In this document: in pieces, positions 1 to 8,423 of the stretch | Position numbering within the stretch: position 1 is the stretch's first letter | Layout of the letters: each line of letters starts with the position of its first letter | Assembly (NCBI GenBank): GCA_029858505.1 | Contig: JAOUEW010000002.1 | Span: forward strand, 1 to 64,000 | Source: Deltaproteobacteria bacterium | GTDB taxonomy: Bacteria > SAR324 > JACQKK01 | Direction: 5' to 3' | DNA: 64,000 nt | Position numbers and translations under genes: made by a program | The notes under the pieces: model-generated | Database searches by the model: none | Told to the model about the DNA's origin: nothing | What the model saw: the letters and a program-made list of their open reading frames with translations, nothing else

Positions 1-322
1 CCCCCTAGCGGTGCCGCCCTTTGCCCGTGCTCGTGGTTGGTTTTTCAATCCCACCACGAAGCGATAACGTCCTTTTATCTTTTCAATCATTTGCCCTAAC
101 AACAAAGCACTTCCATATCAATCACATAGAACATGATCGTCATGCCTTGCCCGTGCCACGCCCCGCGGGATTAGACGGAATAACGCCCCGCATGGTAAGA
201 TGAATCTAGATGTTTTAGGGATTTTTGAGACCCAGCACGGTTTGTTTAGAATGAAAGCTCCACCTGGGCAGCACCTGTTCGCCAATCAGAAACTCCAAAA
301 AATCCCTAAAGGGGGGGTCGTC
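1..322. other. Non-coding left edge with a hairpin and leader element
   Basis: No convincing gene is seen before the lipoprotein start at 323. A short inverted repeat (TCGTGGT at 31-37, ACCACGA at 53-59) could form a hairpin. No T-run follows it, so it is not a clear terminator. The last part holds an 18-nt element at 299-316 (AAAATCCCTAAAGGGGGG) that recurs before the next gene. Short open frames here lack a ribosome site and family resemblance. Confidence 0.5.
299..316 (+). promoter_or_regulatory. Shared 18-nt leader element, copy 1
   Basis: The 18 bases AAAATCCCTAAAGGGGGG are identical to 1138-1155, and each copy ends 6-8 nt before a lipoprotein ATG. The G-run acts as, or contains, the ribosome binding site. 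CCC/GGG flanking TAAA could form a small hairpin that hides it. Identity over this length before two unrelated reading frames suggests shared translational control or a duplicated leader. Confidence 0.5.
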
Positions 323-1078
323 ATGAAGAAGCGCACGAGCATGTGGCTAGGCTTGGTGGTGCTGGCTCTGGCAGGGTGTGGGGCGATGATCAATAGTGGG
401 GGTGGTTCTTTTGTGAATGAAGGCGCCACCGGCGCTGGTGGGCCCCTTGTGTTATCACTCGGCAAGGGCCATGGGGGTCAGGTGGCTGCCAACGGAAAGA
501 GTTACTATCAGGTCACCACTGCCGCAGCAGGACCGTATTCCATTATCCTAAATAACCTAACCGACAACGCCAACCCCTCCATATTCACCGACAATGGGTT
601 TACCGCGGCCACCGGTCGCTGCTTGGTGTTCTCTGGAACAGCGATGGATTCATGTTCCGTAACCACGGCTGCGGTCAACACCGTGATCTACATCATGGTC
701 AGCGATATCTCGGGCAACGGGGAATCTTTTACGTTGACCGCTGTTGGCAATGAAGGGGCTATGGGCCCTGGAGGGCAAATTGTGCTGGCGAAAGACACAG
801 CCTATGGGGGTCAGGTGGCTGCCGCTGGAAACAGTTACTATCAGGTCACCTATCCTGCAGCGGGAACCTATACCATTGCCCTGAACAACCTGACGAATGA
901 TGCCGACCCTTATACCTTCACCGACAACGCGTTTTCCATGGCCACCGGTACTTGCACCAATTATGGCGGAACCAAGGCGGATACTTGCACGGTGACCACG
1001 GGGGCGGCCAACACAGTGATTTACATTAAAGTATCCGACTGGGTCTTCGTTGGGGAAACCTTTACCCTCACCCCGTAA
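323..1078 (+). CDS. Secreted lipoprotein with two tandem PPC-like beta domains
   Basis: This 251-residue protein is probably an outer-membrane or surface lipoprotein. The start at 323 is preferred to the upstream in-frame ATG because it follows a G-rich ribosome site and begins directly with a lipoprotein signal. MKKR is followed by a hydrophobic stretch and the lipobox LALAGC, with Cys19 as the lipidated residue. The mature part holds two repeats of about 105 residues. Each contains GGQVAA-G-SYYQVT, a Gly/Ala-rich turn, an FTDN-F segment, a Cys pair and VNTVIYI-VSD, and ends in ESFTLT. This pattern resembles bacterial pre-peptidase C-terminal (PPC-like) beta domains, and each repeat's Cys pair could form a disulfide. 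No enzyme motif is visible. The function is unknown; adhesion or surface display is a guess. Confidence 0.7.
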   Translation: MKKRTSMWLGLVVLALAGCGAMINSGGGSFVNEGATGAGGPLVLSLGKGHGGQVAANGKSYYQVTTAAAGPYSIILNNLTDNANPSIFTDNGFTAATGRCLVFSGTAMDSCSVTTAAVNTVIYIMVSDISGNGESFTLTAVGNEGAMGPGGQIVLAKDTAYGGQVAAAGNSYYQVTYPAAGTYTIALNNLTNDADPYTFTDNAFSMATGTCTNYGGTKADTCTVTTGAANTVIYIKVSDWVFVGETFTLTP

Positions 1079-1137
1079 TGGGGTCTGGCTTATTGTCTTT
1101 GCTTGTCGGTCAATCTTTTTCCTCCGTGGTATTTTTT

Positions 1138-1155
1138 AAAATCCCTAAAGGGGGG
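1138..1155 (+). promoter_or_regulatory. Shared 18-nt leader element, copy 2
   Basis: Identical to 299-316 and placed eight bases before the ATG at 1164. The flanking sequences differ between the copies, so the conserved block stands out. It supplies the purine-rich ribosome binding site for the second lipoprotein. Confidence 0.5.
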
Positions 1156-1163
1156 AAATTCCC

Positions 1164-2432
1164 ATGAGAAACTACAAAATTTTATTGCTGGGTCTAACAA
1201 TGCTGACCCTGGCTGGATGTGAGGGGGGTGGGGGGAACAGCCCTAACTTTACCCAGAGTAACTATACAGACATGGGCCCCATTCTCACTGATGGGACCCC
1301 GGTACTTGGTAATACGGGGACCGGCATAGCGGACCGGTATAGCATGACCCTGACGCCCGGAACGATTTATACCGCTTCTGTTGTGTCCCAATGGAGCGGG
1401 AACTCAGTTGTTGAACTTCACCCTGATACCAACGAGAGATTTCCCCTTGCGTCAGGGATTTCTGTCAACGCCACTATTCCGGGAACCGTGGTGTTTAAGG
1501 CCCCAACAAAAGCCCCTCTGTATTTGTGGGTGCTTGGAAACTACCGCCTGACCGTGACCGCAGTGGGGGCGAAACCCATCGGGGCCCCGTCGATCTCGGC
1601 CATCGCCTTCAATCAAACCAGCATTACCAACGGCCAACCCTTCACGGGAACCCTGACCACCGCCAACGTCACCAGTATTTTTCTCCTGAGCAGCGTGTCG
1701 TATATTCACTCGGGGCAGATTTTGGAAATTGGGTGGGGGTCGGGAACAGCCACCACCTTTAGCGGCGAAACTCTGGGTGATACCCGCATCCAGACAACCA
1801 CCATACGCCCGGCTTCTATTTTCCCGGTGGGAGCGCTGACGGTAATATATAATTACGACCCAGAGATTGGCCCGTATTACCATGTACGGATTCAAACCAA
1901 TGCCAACAGCGAGTATTGGGAAGAAACCACCCTGCTTCCGCCCGCCCTTACGGTGAACAGCAATTCAGCGGTTTCACCCCTTGCCTGCGCGCCCACCCTT
2001 ACCGCAACACCTGTTTTTGGCATAGACCCCGTAGCCTATGGGCAGTCTAATACCATCACCCTGGTCCCCAACGTAAGGGTTTCGGCGATTGTAAGAACCT
2101 ACTACGCAACGATGGGAAATAATACTGCGACCATGAGTACTTCTGGTGTTGTGGCTGCTGGGGGAGGTGTGTTATCCATGCTGACGACGATCTTCAATAC
2201 AAGCGGTAAAACGGAACCCATCTACGCTGAAGTAAACATGACCGCATCCACGGGCTCATGTACTGGAAACTATTTGGTGAAAGACCCCCTGCCCTATGAT
2301 GCCTCCTGGGGCTATCAACTCTTTCCCCTGGTTACCGACTACATCGTGGAACAACGCGACCCGATAAATAGGGTCAACTATCGCAGCCCAACAAACATCC
2401 CGGTAGGGAAAGTATCTGTTCTGCCACAGTAA
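1164..2432 (+). CDS. Predicted lipoprotein of unknown function
   Basis: A 422-residue protein with a clear lipoprotein signal: MRNYK, a hydrophobic core and the lipobox LTLAGC (Cys19), followed by a Gly-rich tether. The rest is rich in Thr, Ser, Asn and Gly with few charged residues, typical of extracellular beta-sandwich proteins. I recognise no family. Two Cys residues in the C-terminal half (PLACAPT and GSCTGN) could pair. The gene follows the first lipoprotein by 85 bp, shares its leader element and ends at a strong terminator, so the two probably form one surface-protein unit. Confidence 0.7.
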   Translation: MRNYKILLLGLTMLTLAGCEGGGGNSPNFTQSNYTDMGPILTDGTPVLGNTGTGIADRYSMTLTPGTIYTASVVSQWSGNSVVELHPDTNERFPLASGISVNATIPGTVVFKAPTKAPLYLWVLGNYRLTVTAVGAKPIGAPSISAIAFNQTSITNGQPFTGTLTTANVTSIFLLSSVSYIHSGQILEIGWGSGTATTFSGETLGDTRIQTTTIRPASIFPVGALTVIYNYDPEIGPYYHVRIQTNANSEYWEETTLLPPALTVNSNSAVSPLACAPTLTATPVFGIDPVAYGQSNTITLVPNVRVSAIVRTYYATMGNNTATMSTSGVVAAGGGVLSMLTTIFNTSGKTEPIYAEVNMTASTGSCTGNYLVKDPLPYDASWGYQLFPLVTDYIVEQRDPINRVNYRSPTNIPVGKVSVLPQ

Positions 2433-2458
2433 CAAGCTGGTCTGAATATACCCTTTAA

Positions 2459-2491
2459 CCCGGCCTTCCCTCCCAGGGGGCCGGGTTTTTT
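2459..2491 (+). terminator. Rho-independent terminator after the lipoprotein pair
   Basis: Stem CCCGGCC (2459-2465) pairs with GGCCGGG (2479-2485), followed immediately by six T. It closes the plus-strand lipoprotein unit. Confidence 0.85.
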
Positions 2492-2504
2492 AATGGGAGA
2501 GGCC

Positions 2505-2743
2505 CCCTCATTACTCGAATCCATCGGCTATTCTATTCACCCGTTCGGGAAATATAGACTGGACGGGAACATGTGCATTACTTGTCGGATTCGATTCATT
2601 TTCTTTCCACGAAGGGGGCGCTGTCCAGCGGGGCACAGCCCCGCCTTTCTCGCCAAGAGGGGATGCCCGCAGGGGAGGGGGAGGGTTGCTTTTCCCGCAA
2701 AGCCCCCCTCCCACCAGCACCTCTCCCCCCTGCCCCCCTCCCC
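2505..2743. repeat. Dispersed modular intergenic repeat, copy A
   Basis: This stretch shares its parts with 3955-4480, 49200-49385 and 59645-60060. It has the module starting TTACTCGAATCCATCGG, then CCGTTCGGGAAA-TATAGACTGGACGGGA, then CGGATTCGATTCATT and TTTCCACGAAGGGG, and ends in a G/C-rich tract. The tract includes a GCCC-gca-GGGG hairpin. It lies between the lipoprotein terminator and the carbonic anhydrase stop. Reading frames through it are repeat artefacts. Confidence 0.75.
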
Positions 2744-3295
2744 CTATATTCCTTTCAGGGTTTTGAACGCCGCCACCCGCTGGCAGTAACTTTCGGCACT
2801 TTTGCGGATGAGTTCCACCACTTCTGGAGGGTAGGTTTTTTTCACCACGGCGGGGCTGCCCACCACCAGGGAGTAGGGCGGAATCTGCACGTTTTCCAGC
2901 ACCACGGCCCCGGCCCCCACAATGGACCCGGTGCCGACGCGGGCGCCGTTCATCACCACCGCCTGCATGCCGATGATGCAGTCGTCCTCGATGACGCAGC
3001 CGTGGATGATGCAGTTGTGGCCCACCGTCACGTTGGCGCCGATGATGACCGGGCAGGGCTTGCCGTCCAACCGCTCCGTGGCCGATTCCACGTGCACGGT
3101 GGTGTTGTCTTGAATGTTGGTGTTCTTCCCCACGGTGATGGGGGCCGAGTCTCCCCGCAGCACCGCGTTGAACCACACCGAGCTTCCGGCTTCTAGGGTG
3201 ACTTGGCCGATGATTTTGGCGCCGGGGGCGGCCCAGGCGGTGGGGTCCAGGGCGGGGCGGTGGCCGTTTAACTCATAGAGCACGCTGTCGGTCAT
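2744..3295 (-). CDS. Gamma-class carbonic anhydrase-like hexapeptide protein
   Basis: A 183-residue left-handed beta-helix protein of the YrdA/PaaY/CaiE gamma-carbonic anhydrase group, expected to form a trimer with metal sites between subunits. The hexapeptide pattern runs from about residue 20 to 150. The metal-binding His triad is visible as H68 (NTTVHVE), H93 (TVGHN) and H98 (IIHGC). The conserved R47 and D49 lie in LRGDS. The length matches the family. The C-terminal helix carries no second domain. Many family members are active or cryptic CO2 hydratases, and some bind CoA thioesters, so the reaction is probable rather than proven. The gene stands alone on the minus strand. Confidence 0.88.
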   Translation of the reverse strand: MTDSVLYELNGHRPALDPTAWAAPGAKIIGQVTLEAGSSVWFNAVLRGDSAPITVGKNTNIQDNTTVHVESATERLDGKPCPVIIGANVTVGHNCIIHGCVIEDDCIIGMQAVVMNGARVGTGSIVGAGAVVLENVQIPPYSLVVGSPAVVKKTYPPEVVELIRKSAESYCQRVAAFKTLKGI

Positions 3296-3454
3296 GGGGT
3301 TCCTTTTTGCTGGGGTTTTGTATTACACATGGGGGAATGGATTCCATCTGCTCAGAGTTCCCTTTCCCCGGCCAATCCGTCAAGACAGCCTGGGGGTTGC
3401 CTTCACTCTGAAACTGAAATGCTCTCTGAATCTGAAAAGGAAAGGGTGACCCGG

Positions 3455-3889
3455 ATGAAACTGGCGAATCTGTGGGGCACGGCCCCTACCCCTGAAACGG
3501 CTCCCAACCCCTATTTGGAGCAATTCACCCACGGCACCTTTAAGGGGGTGCTGACCTGGGAGGCCCTGGATGCCCTGTGGGGGCGGGTGGCCCAGCGGGC
3601 CGGGGAGGGCTGGTATGTTTATGACCTGGCGCACGCTCCGCCGGGGGACCCGTTTTCAGAAACCCAACTGGCAGACTTTCTGGCCCGCACCGGGGAGTGG
3701 CTGCGGCAGCGCCAAAAACAAGACCATTGCGGCATGGTGTATGTGGACAGCCACGAAACCCCGGCCTTTCTGCTGGTGTACGACCCCAAGAATGCCGGGT
3801 CGTCTTGCGGCGTTGGGGGCAAGCGCACCTTGCCCGCCTACACGGTGTCTTTGCTGTCGCCGGTGGATTTGAAGCTGGCTTTTGACTAG
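3455..3889 (+). CDS. Conserved-looking hypothetical protein, 144 residues
   Basis: I choose the ATG at 3455 because it follows a purine-rich ribosome site (GGAAAGGG). The 42 upstream in-frame residues are low-complexity and look untranslated. The product is soluble and acidic, with the segments YVYDLAHAPPGDPFSE and DFLARTGEWLRQ and a C-terminal part containing SSCGVGG and a beta-rich VSLLSPVDL. I do not recognise the family and see no catalytic motif or membrane segment. It is transcribed divergently from the carbonic anhydrase gene, with about 160 bp between their starts. Confidence 0.55.
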   Translation: MKLANLWGTAPTPETAPNPYLEQFTHGTFKGVLTWEALDALWGRVAQRAGEGWYVYDLAHAPPGDPFSETQLADFLARTGEWLRQRQKQDHCGMVYVDSHETPAFLLVYDPKNAGSSCGVGGKRTLPAYTVSLLSPVDLKLAFD

Positions 3890-3954
3890 AGCCATTCTCA
3901 AACCATCTCAAACCCTAGCGGCTTGCTCCGCTTTTGCCAAATTTACTCCACCCA

Positions 3955-4480
3955 ACAGCATCCCTCCCGTTACTCGAAGCCATCGACTTCTCTTTTCATC
4001 CGTTCGGGAAACATAGACTGGACGGGAGCAAGCGCGTAACTCTTCGGCTTCGAGTTGTTTCCGAACAGCACCCCTCCCTGCCGCCTTTCAGGCGGCTGTC
4101 CCTCCCCATCGTGGAGGGAAAATACGTCTTAAGCCGAAGGATGGAGAAAAGAATCTGTTCAGTGTATGAAGCCGGACGGAAGCAAATGAATAACCTCTCG
4201 GCTTCGATTCATTTCCCCTCCACGAAGGGGAGGGGATGCCCCCGCAGGGGGCAGGGGAGGGGTGCCGTTGGAAGGGGATGCCCCCGCAGGGGGCAGGGGG
4301 AAAGCACCCCACCCTGCCGCCTTTCAGGCGGCTGTCCCTCCCCGATGGGTAGGGACAATACTCGATTCCAACGGATATATTACTCAGCCATTCGGATGGG
4401 TCGGGCGAATGGAAACAAGCAACGCCCAAACGCCATTGAACTCCCCCTCTCTTCGGGAGAGGGGGAAGGGGGGTGAGGTC
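3955..4480. repeat. Dispersed modular intergenic repeat, copy B (composite)
   Basis: This is the longest composite copy and fills most of the 613 bp between the hypothetical gene and the glycosyltransferase. Modules in order are TTACTCGAA-CCATCG; CCGTTCGGGAAA with GACTGGACGGGA; a hairpin unit (4069-4159) with stem GCCGCC-tttca-GGCGGC; TGAAGCCGGACGGAAGC; CTTCGATTCATTTCCCCT; and two G-rich hairpins (GCCCCC-gca-GGGGGC). A second partial hairpin unit follows at about 4305-4360, then a C/G-rich tail. It has no protein-coding signature. Confidence 0.8.
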
Positions 4481-4503
4481 CAAATACTCAAGTCAATGAC
4501 CCG

Positions 4504-5598
4504 TTACACCACCCCCCAGGCTTTGATGGCTTCCATGGCCTGCCCCAGAGAAATAGACGCCACGCAGTTGAAGTAGGGGCAGGCTGGCCCCTGACAGCGA
4601 ACGCAGGCCTTGGGGAACCGGCTGGCCAGCAGGTGCTGCCCGCCGGGGGGCGGCTGAGGGCGGCCCGGCGCCGGGGGCAGGGGCCGCCAGCGGGCGGGGG
4701 CGCTGACCCGGTTTTGGGGGAAAAACCCCAGGTGGGGAATGCCCGCCCACCCCGCCAAGTGCAGCGGCCCAGAGGAGTTCCCCACGAACAGCCGTGCGGA
4801 GGAAATGAGCCCCGCCAGCCCCGGCAGGTCCAGCCCGGTTTCCACCCGCACCCCAGAGAGCCCCCCGAAGGCCTGTTCCAGCACCGGGCGGTCGGCGGCA
4901 TCGCCCACGGCGGCCACCGAAAGCCCGGCGGCGGTCAGGCGCTGGGCCAGGGCAGAAAAGTTTTCCAGGGGCCAAGACAATGCCGTGGCGTTGCGCTTGT
5001 AGGGGTGCATCACCACCCAGCCTCCCCCGGCGGCCCAGGGGGGCGGGGGGGGGCTGTTCAGGCGGGGGGGGAAGTACTCCGGGGGCAGCCCCAGGGGGCG
5101 GGCCAGGGCCAAATTCAATTCCATTTCGCTGAAGGCAGATCCCTTACGCGACTGAACGCTCCAGGCGTTGAACCGCCAGAAAAAAGACCGGCGGAGGCTG
5201 CCCACCCGGATGGGGATGCCCGCCTGATGAATCAGCCGGGCGGAGCCGGCTTCAGGATAGGCCAGCACGGCGGCATCGTATTGGCGGAGGGTGATGTTGC
5301 CCAGCAGGGTTTGGCGCAGGGCGGCGGCTTGGGCGGGGGGGTGAGCGTTGGCGTGGCGTTTCAGCAGCACCCCTGGGTCTTCCAGCACCTCGTCCACGCC
5401 CTCCAACAGGCGGGCCACAGGGGCCAGGGGGGCGTGCACCAGCAGGTCCACCCTGGCCTGGGGGAACCGGGCCTTCAGCAGGGTCACCAGGGGCAAGGTC
5501 AGGATCAAGTCCCCCAGGCCGTCGTTCCGCACCACTAAAATTCTGGCGCCCCCCTGGCGGCTGAACAAAATGCGCTTGGCCCTGCCCGGTGAGATCAT
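4504..5598 (-). CDS. Glycosyltransferase family 9 (heptosyltransferase-like)
   Basis: A 364-residue GT9 protein that likely transfers an ADP-heptose or related sugar to the lipopolysaccharide core at the inner membrane. Near the N-terminus ILVVRNDGLGDLILTLPL is the family signature. Near the C-terminus FVGNSSGPLHLAGWAGIP is the donor-binding motif. The length is normal. A C-terminal Cys cluster (CVRCQGPACPYFNC) is a less common addition. The start at 5598 gives a 4-bp ATGA overlap with the upstream GFA-domain gene, so the two are translationally coupled. An in-frame extension upstream is low-complexity and lies inside that gene. The acceptor is not known. Confidence 0.88.
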   Translation of the reverse strand: MISPGRAKRILFSRQGGARILVVRNDGLGDLILTLPLVTLLKARFPQARVDLLVHAPLAPVARLLEGVDEVLEDPGVLLKRHANAHPPAQAAALRQTLLGNITLRQYDAAVLAYPEAGSARLIHQAGIPIRVGSLRRSFFWRFNAWSVQSRKGSAFSEMELNLALARPLGLPPEYFPPRLNSPPPPPWAAGGGWVVMHPYKRNATALSWPLENFSALAQRLTAAGLSVAAVGDAADRPVLEQAFGGLSGVRVETGLDLPGLAGLISSARLFVGNSSGPLHLAGWAGIPHLGFFPQNRVSAPARWRPLPPAPGRPQPPPGGQHLLASRFPKACVRCQGPACPYFNCVASISLGQAMEAIKAWGVV

Positions 5599-6470
5599 TT
5601 CCCAGCCCCCGCAGCGGTTGGCGCGGGGTGGCCTGGGCCATCCCAACGGGCGCCATCGAACACAATCCAATCCGGGCCGGGGGGGTCTCCGGGGGTGCGG
5701 GCGCCATGAACTGGGGGCGGGGGCAGCCAAGCCGGGTCGGGGTTGTCCAGGCAGCGCAGGTTTACCACCACATGATCGGGATTGATTCGAGGATGGTTAA
5801 ACGCATGGATGCCGCAGGTGGAGCAAAACAGATGCCGGGCGGTTTTGGTGGCAAAGCGGTAATCCGTCAGGCGGTCCGCCCCCGAAAGCAAATGAAAAGC
5901 CTCTGGGGCCACCCGGTGCAGCACGGCGGCTTTTTTAGCGCACAGCGAGCAATTGCACAGGGTGGCCCGGTCTAGCCTTGCTTCCAGGCCAAACCGCACC
6001 TGTCCGCAATGGCAGCCGCCCTGGTACTTCCTCAGGGGGGTGTTGGGCTGAGAGGCGGGGAGCGGAGCGGGCGCTTTGGCAACCTCTTCCCAGTGGGCGC
6101 CATCGAACAGCACCCATTCCACCCCCTGGGGAGAGACCCCCGCCGGAGGAACGGGGGGCAGCCATTGGGGCAGAGGATTGCTCACCGTTCGCAGATTCAC
6201 GTTGACGAACCCTTGATCAATCACGGGCAGAATGTACAAGTGAATGCCGCACACCGAACAAAACCGGTGGCGGATCAATTTGGTGTTAAACAGGTAGTCG
6301 GTAAGGTGTTCCTCTCCCTGGGTCAGTTGGAACTGATCGGTCTTGACCCGGTGGTTTACCACCCCCTTCTTCAGGCAGATGGAGCAGTTGCACACGGCCG
6401 CGTGCTTAAGTTGGGTATCCAACTGATATTGAACCAAGCCGCAATGGCATCCCCCGGTGAGAATGGGCAT
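5595..6470 (-). CDS. Tandem GFA (Mss4-like, CENP-V) zinc-binding protein
   Basis: A 291-residue protein made of two consecutive glutathione-dependent formaldehyde-activating (GFA) type domains. Domain 1 has GGCHCG (about residue 6), CNCSIC and FCSVCGIH. Domain 2 repeats the pattern with GGCHCG, CNCSLC and FCSTCGIH. Each domain can bind two zinc ions through its Cys set. Each also ends in a matching FDGA-W segment, so the protein arose by internal duplication. The start at 6470 puts the first zinc motif at the N-terminus, as usual in the family. Single-domain members are common. The GFA name reflects one studied member, so substrate and reaction are unknown. It is coupled to the GT9 gene downstream. 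Confidence 0.85.
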   Translation of the reverse strand: MPILTGGCHCGLVQYQLDTQLKHAAVCNCSICLKKGVVNHRVKTDQFQLTQGEEHLTDYLFNTKLIRHRFCSVCGIHLYILPVIDQGFVNVNLRTVSNPLPQWLPPVPPAGVSPQGVEWVLFDGAHWEEVAKAPAPLPASQPNTPLRKYQGGCHCGQVRFGLEARLDRATLCNCSLCAKKAAVLHRVAPEAFHLLSGADRLTDYRFATKTARHLFCSTCGIHAFNHPRINPDHVVVNLRCLDNPDPAWLPPPPVHGARTPGDPPGPDWIVFDGARWDGPGHPAPTAAGAGK

Positions 6471-6745
6471 AACCCTCCGGATGTAAATGAAACAGGGGCT
6501 GGGTGAACCCCAACCCTGGGCCATCCTACCCCAAAAGGATGGGGGGGAACAAACCCATTCAGGGAGAAAAAGCCACGGCAAGACAATTGGATTGAACGAA
6601 ACACGGGAATAAAGACGAATCGAGCAGGGCAACCACGGGGGGAGGTAAAACAGAGGGAAGGAAAACGGGGGGACTGGAAGGGAGAAATGAAAAAAAGGTT
6701 CTCAACCCAGAAGTTCCAGGTGAAAATCCAGCCGATCGGGCGACG

Positions 6746-6775
6746 CCAGACACCCGGGTTGCCCTGGGTGCCTGG
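6746..6775 (-). terminator. Hairpin downstream of the cold-shock gene
   Basis: CCAGACACCC (6746-6755) pairs with GGGTGCCTGG (6766-6775) with one mismatch and a 10-nt loop. It lies 25 bp past the cspA stop on the minus strand. The minus-strand sequence that follows has a second palindrome and a short T-run only further on, so it is a possible terminator or a 3' stabiliser. Confidence 0.45.
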
Positions 6776-6799
6776 AGCCGTACAAAACGGAAGAGAAAA

Positions 6800-7000
6800 T
6801 TAGGCGGGCCGGACGTTGCGAGCGGCGAGGCCTTTGGGGCCTTCTTCCACATCGAATTCCACAATCTGGCCTTCCCGCAACGTGCGGAAGCCTTCCATGC
6901 GGATTTCAGATTGGTGCACGAACACGTCTTTTCCACCCGAGTCAGGGGTGATAAAACCGAAACCTTTGGTTTCGTTAAACCATTTCACGTTACCTTTCAC
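6800..7000 (-). CDS. Cold-shock domain protein
   Basis: A 66-residue single cold-shock domain protein of the CspA family, a single-stranded RNA/DNA-binding chaperone. The nucleic-acid-binding motifs RNP1 (KGFGFI) and RNP2 (VFVHQ) are both present with the conserved aromatic residues. The length is typical. The start is GTG at 7000, preceded by AGGAG ten bases upstream. About 200 bp separate it from the tRNA gene upstream, enough for the long structured 5' leader common in cold-shock mRNAs, although I cannot identify a thermosensor. Whether it is cold-induced or constitutive cannot be told. Confidence 0.93.
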   Translation of the reverse strand: MKGNVKWFNETKGFGFITPDSGGKDVFVHQSEIRMEGFRTLREGQIVEFDVEEGPKGLAARNVRPA

Positions 7001-7201
7001 GGCGAACTATCTCCTAATGCTAATGTCTACTCAGCGGGCTTTCCCGGAATACGGGTAGGCCAGACGAAGGTGATAATACAAACAGGCGGCTGAGTCACGC
7101 CTGCTGGGAATCTCCTCTTCCGTACTGCACGGCATACAAACAGACCTTGCAATGGAGCGGTTACTTTTCCCCCTCCCGTGCTTCCGAGGCTTCCGTAAAG
7201 A

Positions 7202-7274
<73 letters not shown>

Positions 7275-7466
7275 GTATGTGGTCGGATTCCGGTGGAAAC
7301 ACATGAGCGAAAGTGGTATTCCGTGGGGGTTGGGCCGGGAGAAAACCCCCCGACCGCAATGAATGATTAAAGCATAATCCAAGCCGTTTGGAAACGAAAA
7401 AAAAGACATTGAGCAAAATAAGTGTTTTTGAGGGGGTTTTCCCGTATTCCCGAGAGGGAATCACAG

Positions 7467-8411
7467 TTACCGGGCCGGAATGACCGCCGCGGGGAAGGGA
7501 ATTCCCTTGGTTTGGGCTTGGCGGCGGGGCTTGACCGGTTTGTGTTGGGCGATGGGTTGGTCGGTGCGCAGGGCAAACTCTAGGGCTTGAAACAGGGTTT
7601 CATCCTTGGGGGCCCGGTGCCCCACCCCGGCCACCCGGTCGTATCGGTGGGCCACGCCCGCCGCTTCCAGCCGCCCCAGGCTGCCCTGCAGGCCCGCCAG
7701 GCGGATGGGGTCCTCGAACTCTCCCATGAAGAATTGGAAGCGGAACCCCCGGGCCCGCATCCGCGAAAGCCGTTTGGGCTCCCAGTAGCTGGTGCGGCTG
7801 CCAGAAATCACCGCGCCGTTGAATTGGTCGGGGTGGCGCAGCGACAGGGCCCAAGACAGGTCCCCCCCCAGCGAGTGCCCCGCCAAACCCACCCGCTGCC
7901 GAGAGATCGGGTAGCGCATCAGGGCCTTTCCCAGCCCCTCTTTCACCCGCCGTTCGTAGCGGGCAATGGCCTGGGCAAACCCCTCGGCGGAGTGGTCATC
8001 GGTGGTTCCTTCTCCTGGGGGAAGCAGCACAAAGAACCCGTGGGCGTCTAGGTCGGCGGGGTTGGGGTAGCGTTCTCGCAGGGTATTTTCCCAGCGTTTC
8101 TGCAGGGAGTGAAACGGGTTGTGGTCGCTCAGCAGGTGGCTTTCCAGGTAACTTTCTGACGTGCCAAAGGTGGCGGGCAGGATGACCAGCAGGGGGTATT
8201 CCCGGTCCATGCGGTAGCCCGGAGGGGTGAGCAGCACGGCTTCTCCCAAAAACACCCGCTGGTGGCGGGCCCAGGCATACATGCCAGCCAACCCCACCAT
8301 CAATAGCCCCAGGGCCAGGGCCAGCGCTGCCGCCGGGCGGTAGTCGGGACGGCGCATCCAGCGGGGTTTGGGGGCGGCGCGGTTCATGGTATGGGCTGGG
8401 TGCAAAGGCAT
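7467..8411 (-). CDS. Membrane-anchored alpha/beta hydrolase (putative esterase)
   Basis: The protein has one N-terminal hydrophobic helix (about residues 25-45), so the catalytic part probably sits in the periplasm attached to the inner membrane. The alpha/beta-hydrolase nucleophile elbow is GHSLGG with the catalytic Ser. A late acid is likely in GEFEDP, and the catalytic His is in GVGHRAP. The arrangement resembles the D-type esterase / PHB depolymerase-like group. The substrate is unknown. The C-terminal tail is basic and low-complexity. The start is uncertain: ATG at 8411 has AGGTG nine bases upstream, while ATG at 8387 and GTG at 8423 are alternatives. It stands alone between the tRNA gene and a repeat fragment. 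Confidence 0.75.
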   Translation of the reverse strand: MPLHPAHTMNRAAPKPRWMRRPDYRPAAALALALGLLMVGLAGMYAWARHQRVFLGEAVLLTPPGYRMDREYPLLVILPATFGTSESYLESHLLSDHNPFHSLQKRWENTLRERYPNPADLDAHGFFVLLPPGEGTTDDHSAEGFAQAIARYERRVKEGLGKALMRYPISRQRVGLAGHSLGGDLSWALSLRHPDQFNGAVISGSRTSYWEPKRLSRMRARGFRFQFFMGEFEDPIRLAGLQGSLGRLEAAGVAHRYDRVAGVGHRAPKDETLFQALEFALRTDQPIAQHKPVKPRRQAQTKGIPFPAAVIPAR

Positions 8412-8423
8412 AAAAAATGGCAC

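Noticed and set aside
21-203. A 60-codon frame at the left edge
   Set aside because: No ribosome site, no recognisable content, and it overlaps a hairpin in an apparently non-coding region.
2493-3196. Long plus- and minus-frame readings over the carbonic anhydrase gene and the adjoining repeat
   Set aside because: They are out-of-frame shadows of the hexapeptide gene fused to repeat sequence. Composition is low-complexity His/Gly/Pro-rich.
4236-4300. Closely spaced G/C-rich repeats that might suggest a CRISPR array
   Set aside because: The repeats are only two short hairpin units with no regular spacers and no cas genes. They belong to the dispersed repeat family.
3934-4576. Several reading frames of 100-180 codons on both strands after the small hypothetical gene
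   Set aside because: They run through the dispersed repeat array, repeat the same peptide fragments, lack ribosome sites and match the repeats at 2.5, 49 and 59.7 kb.
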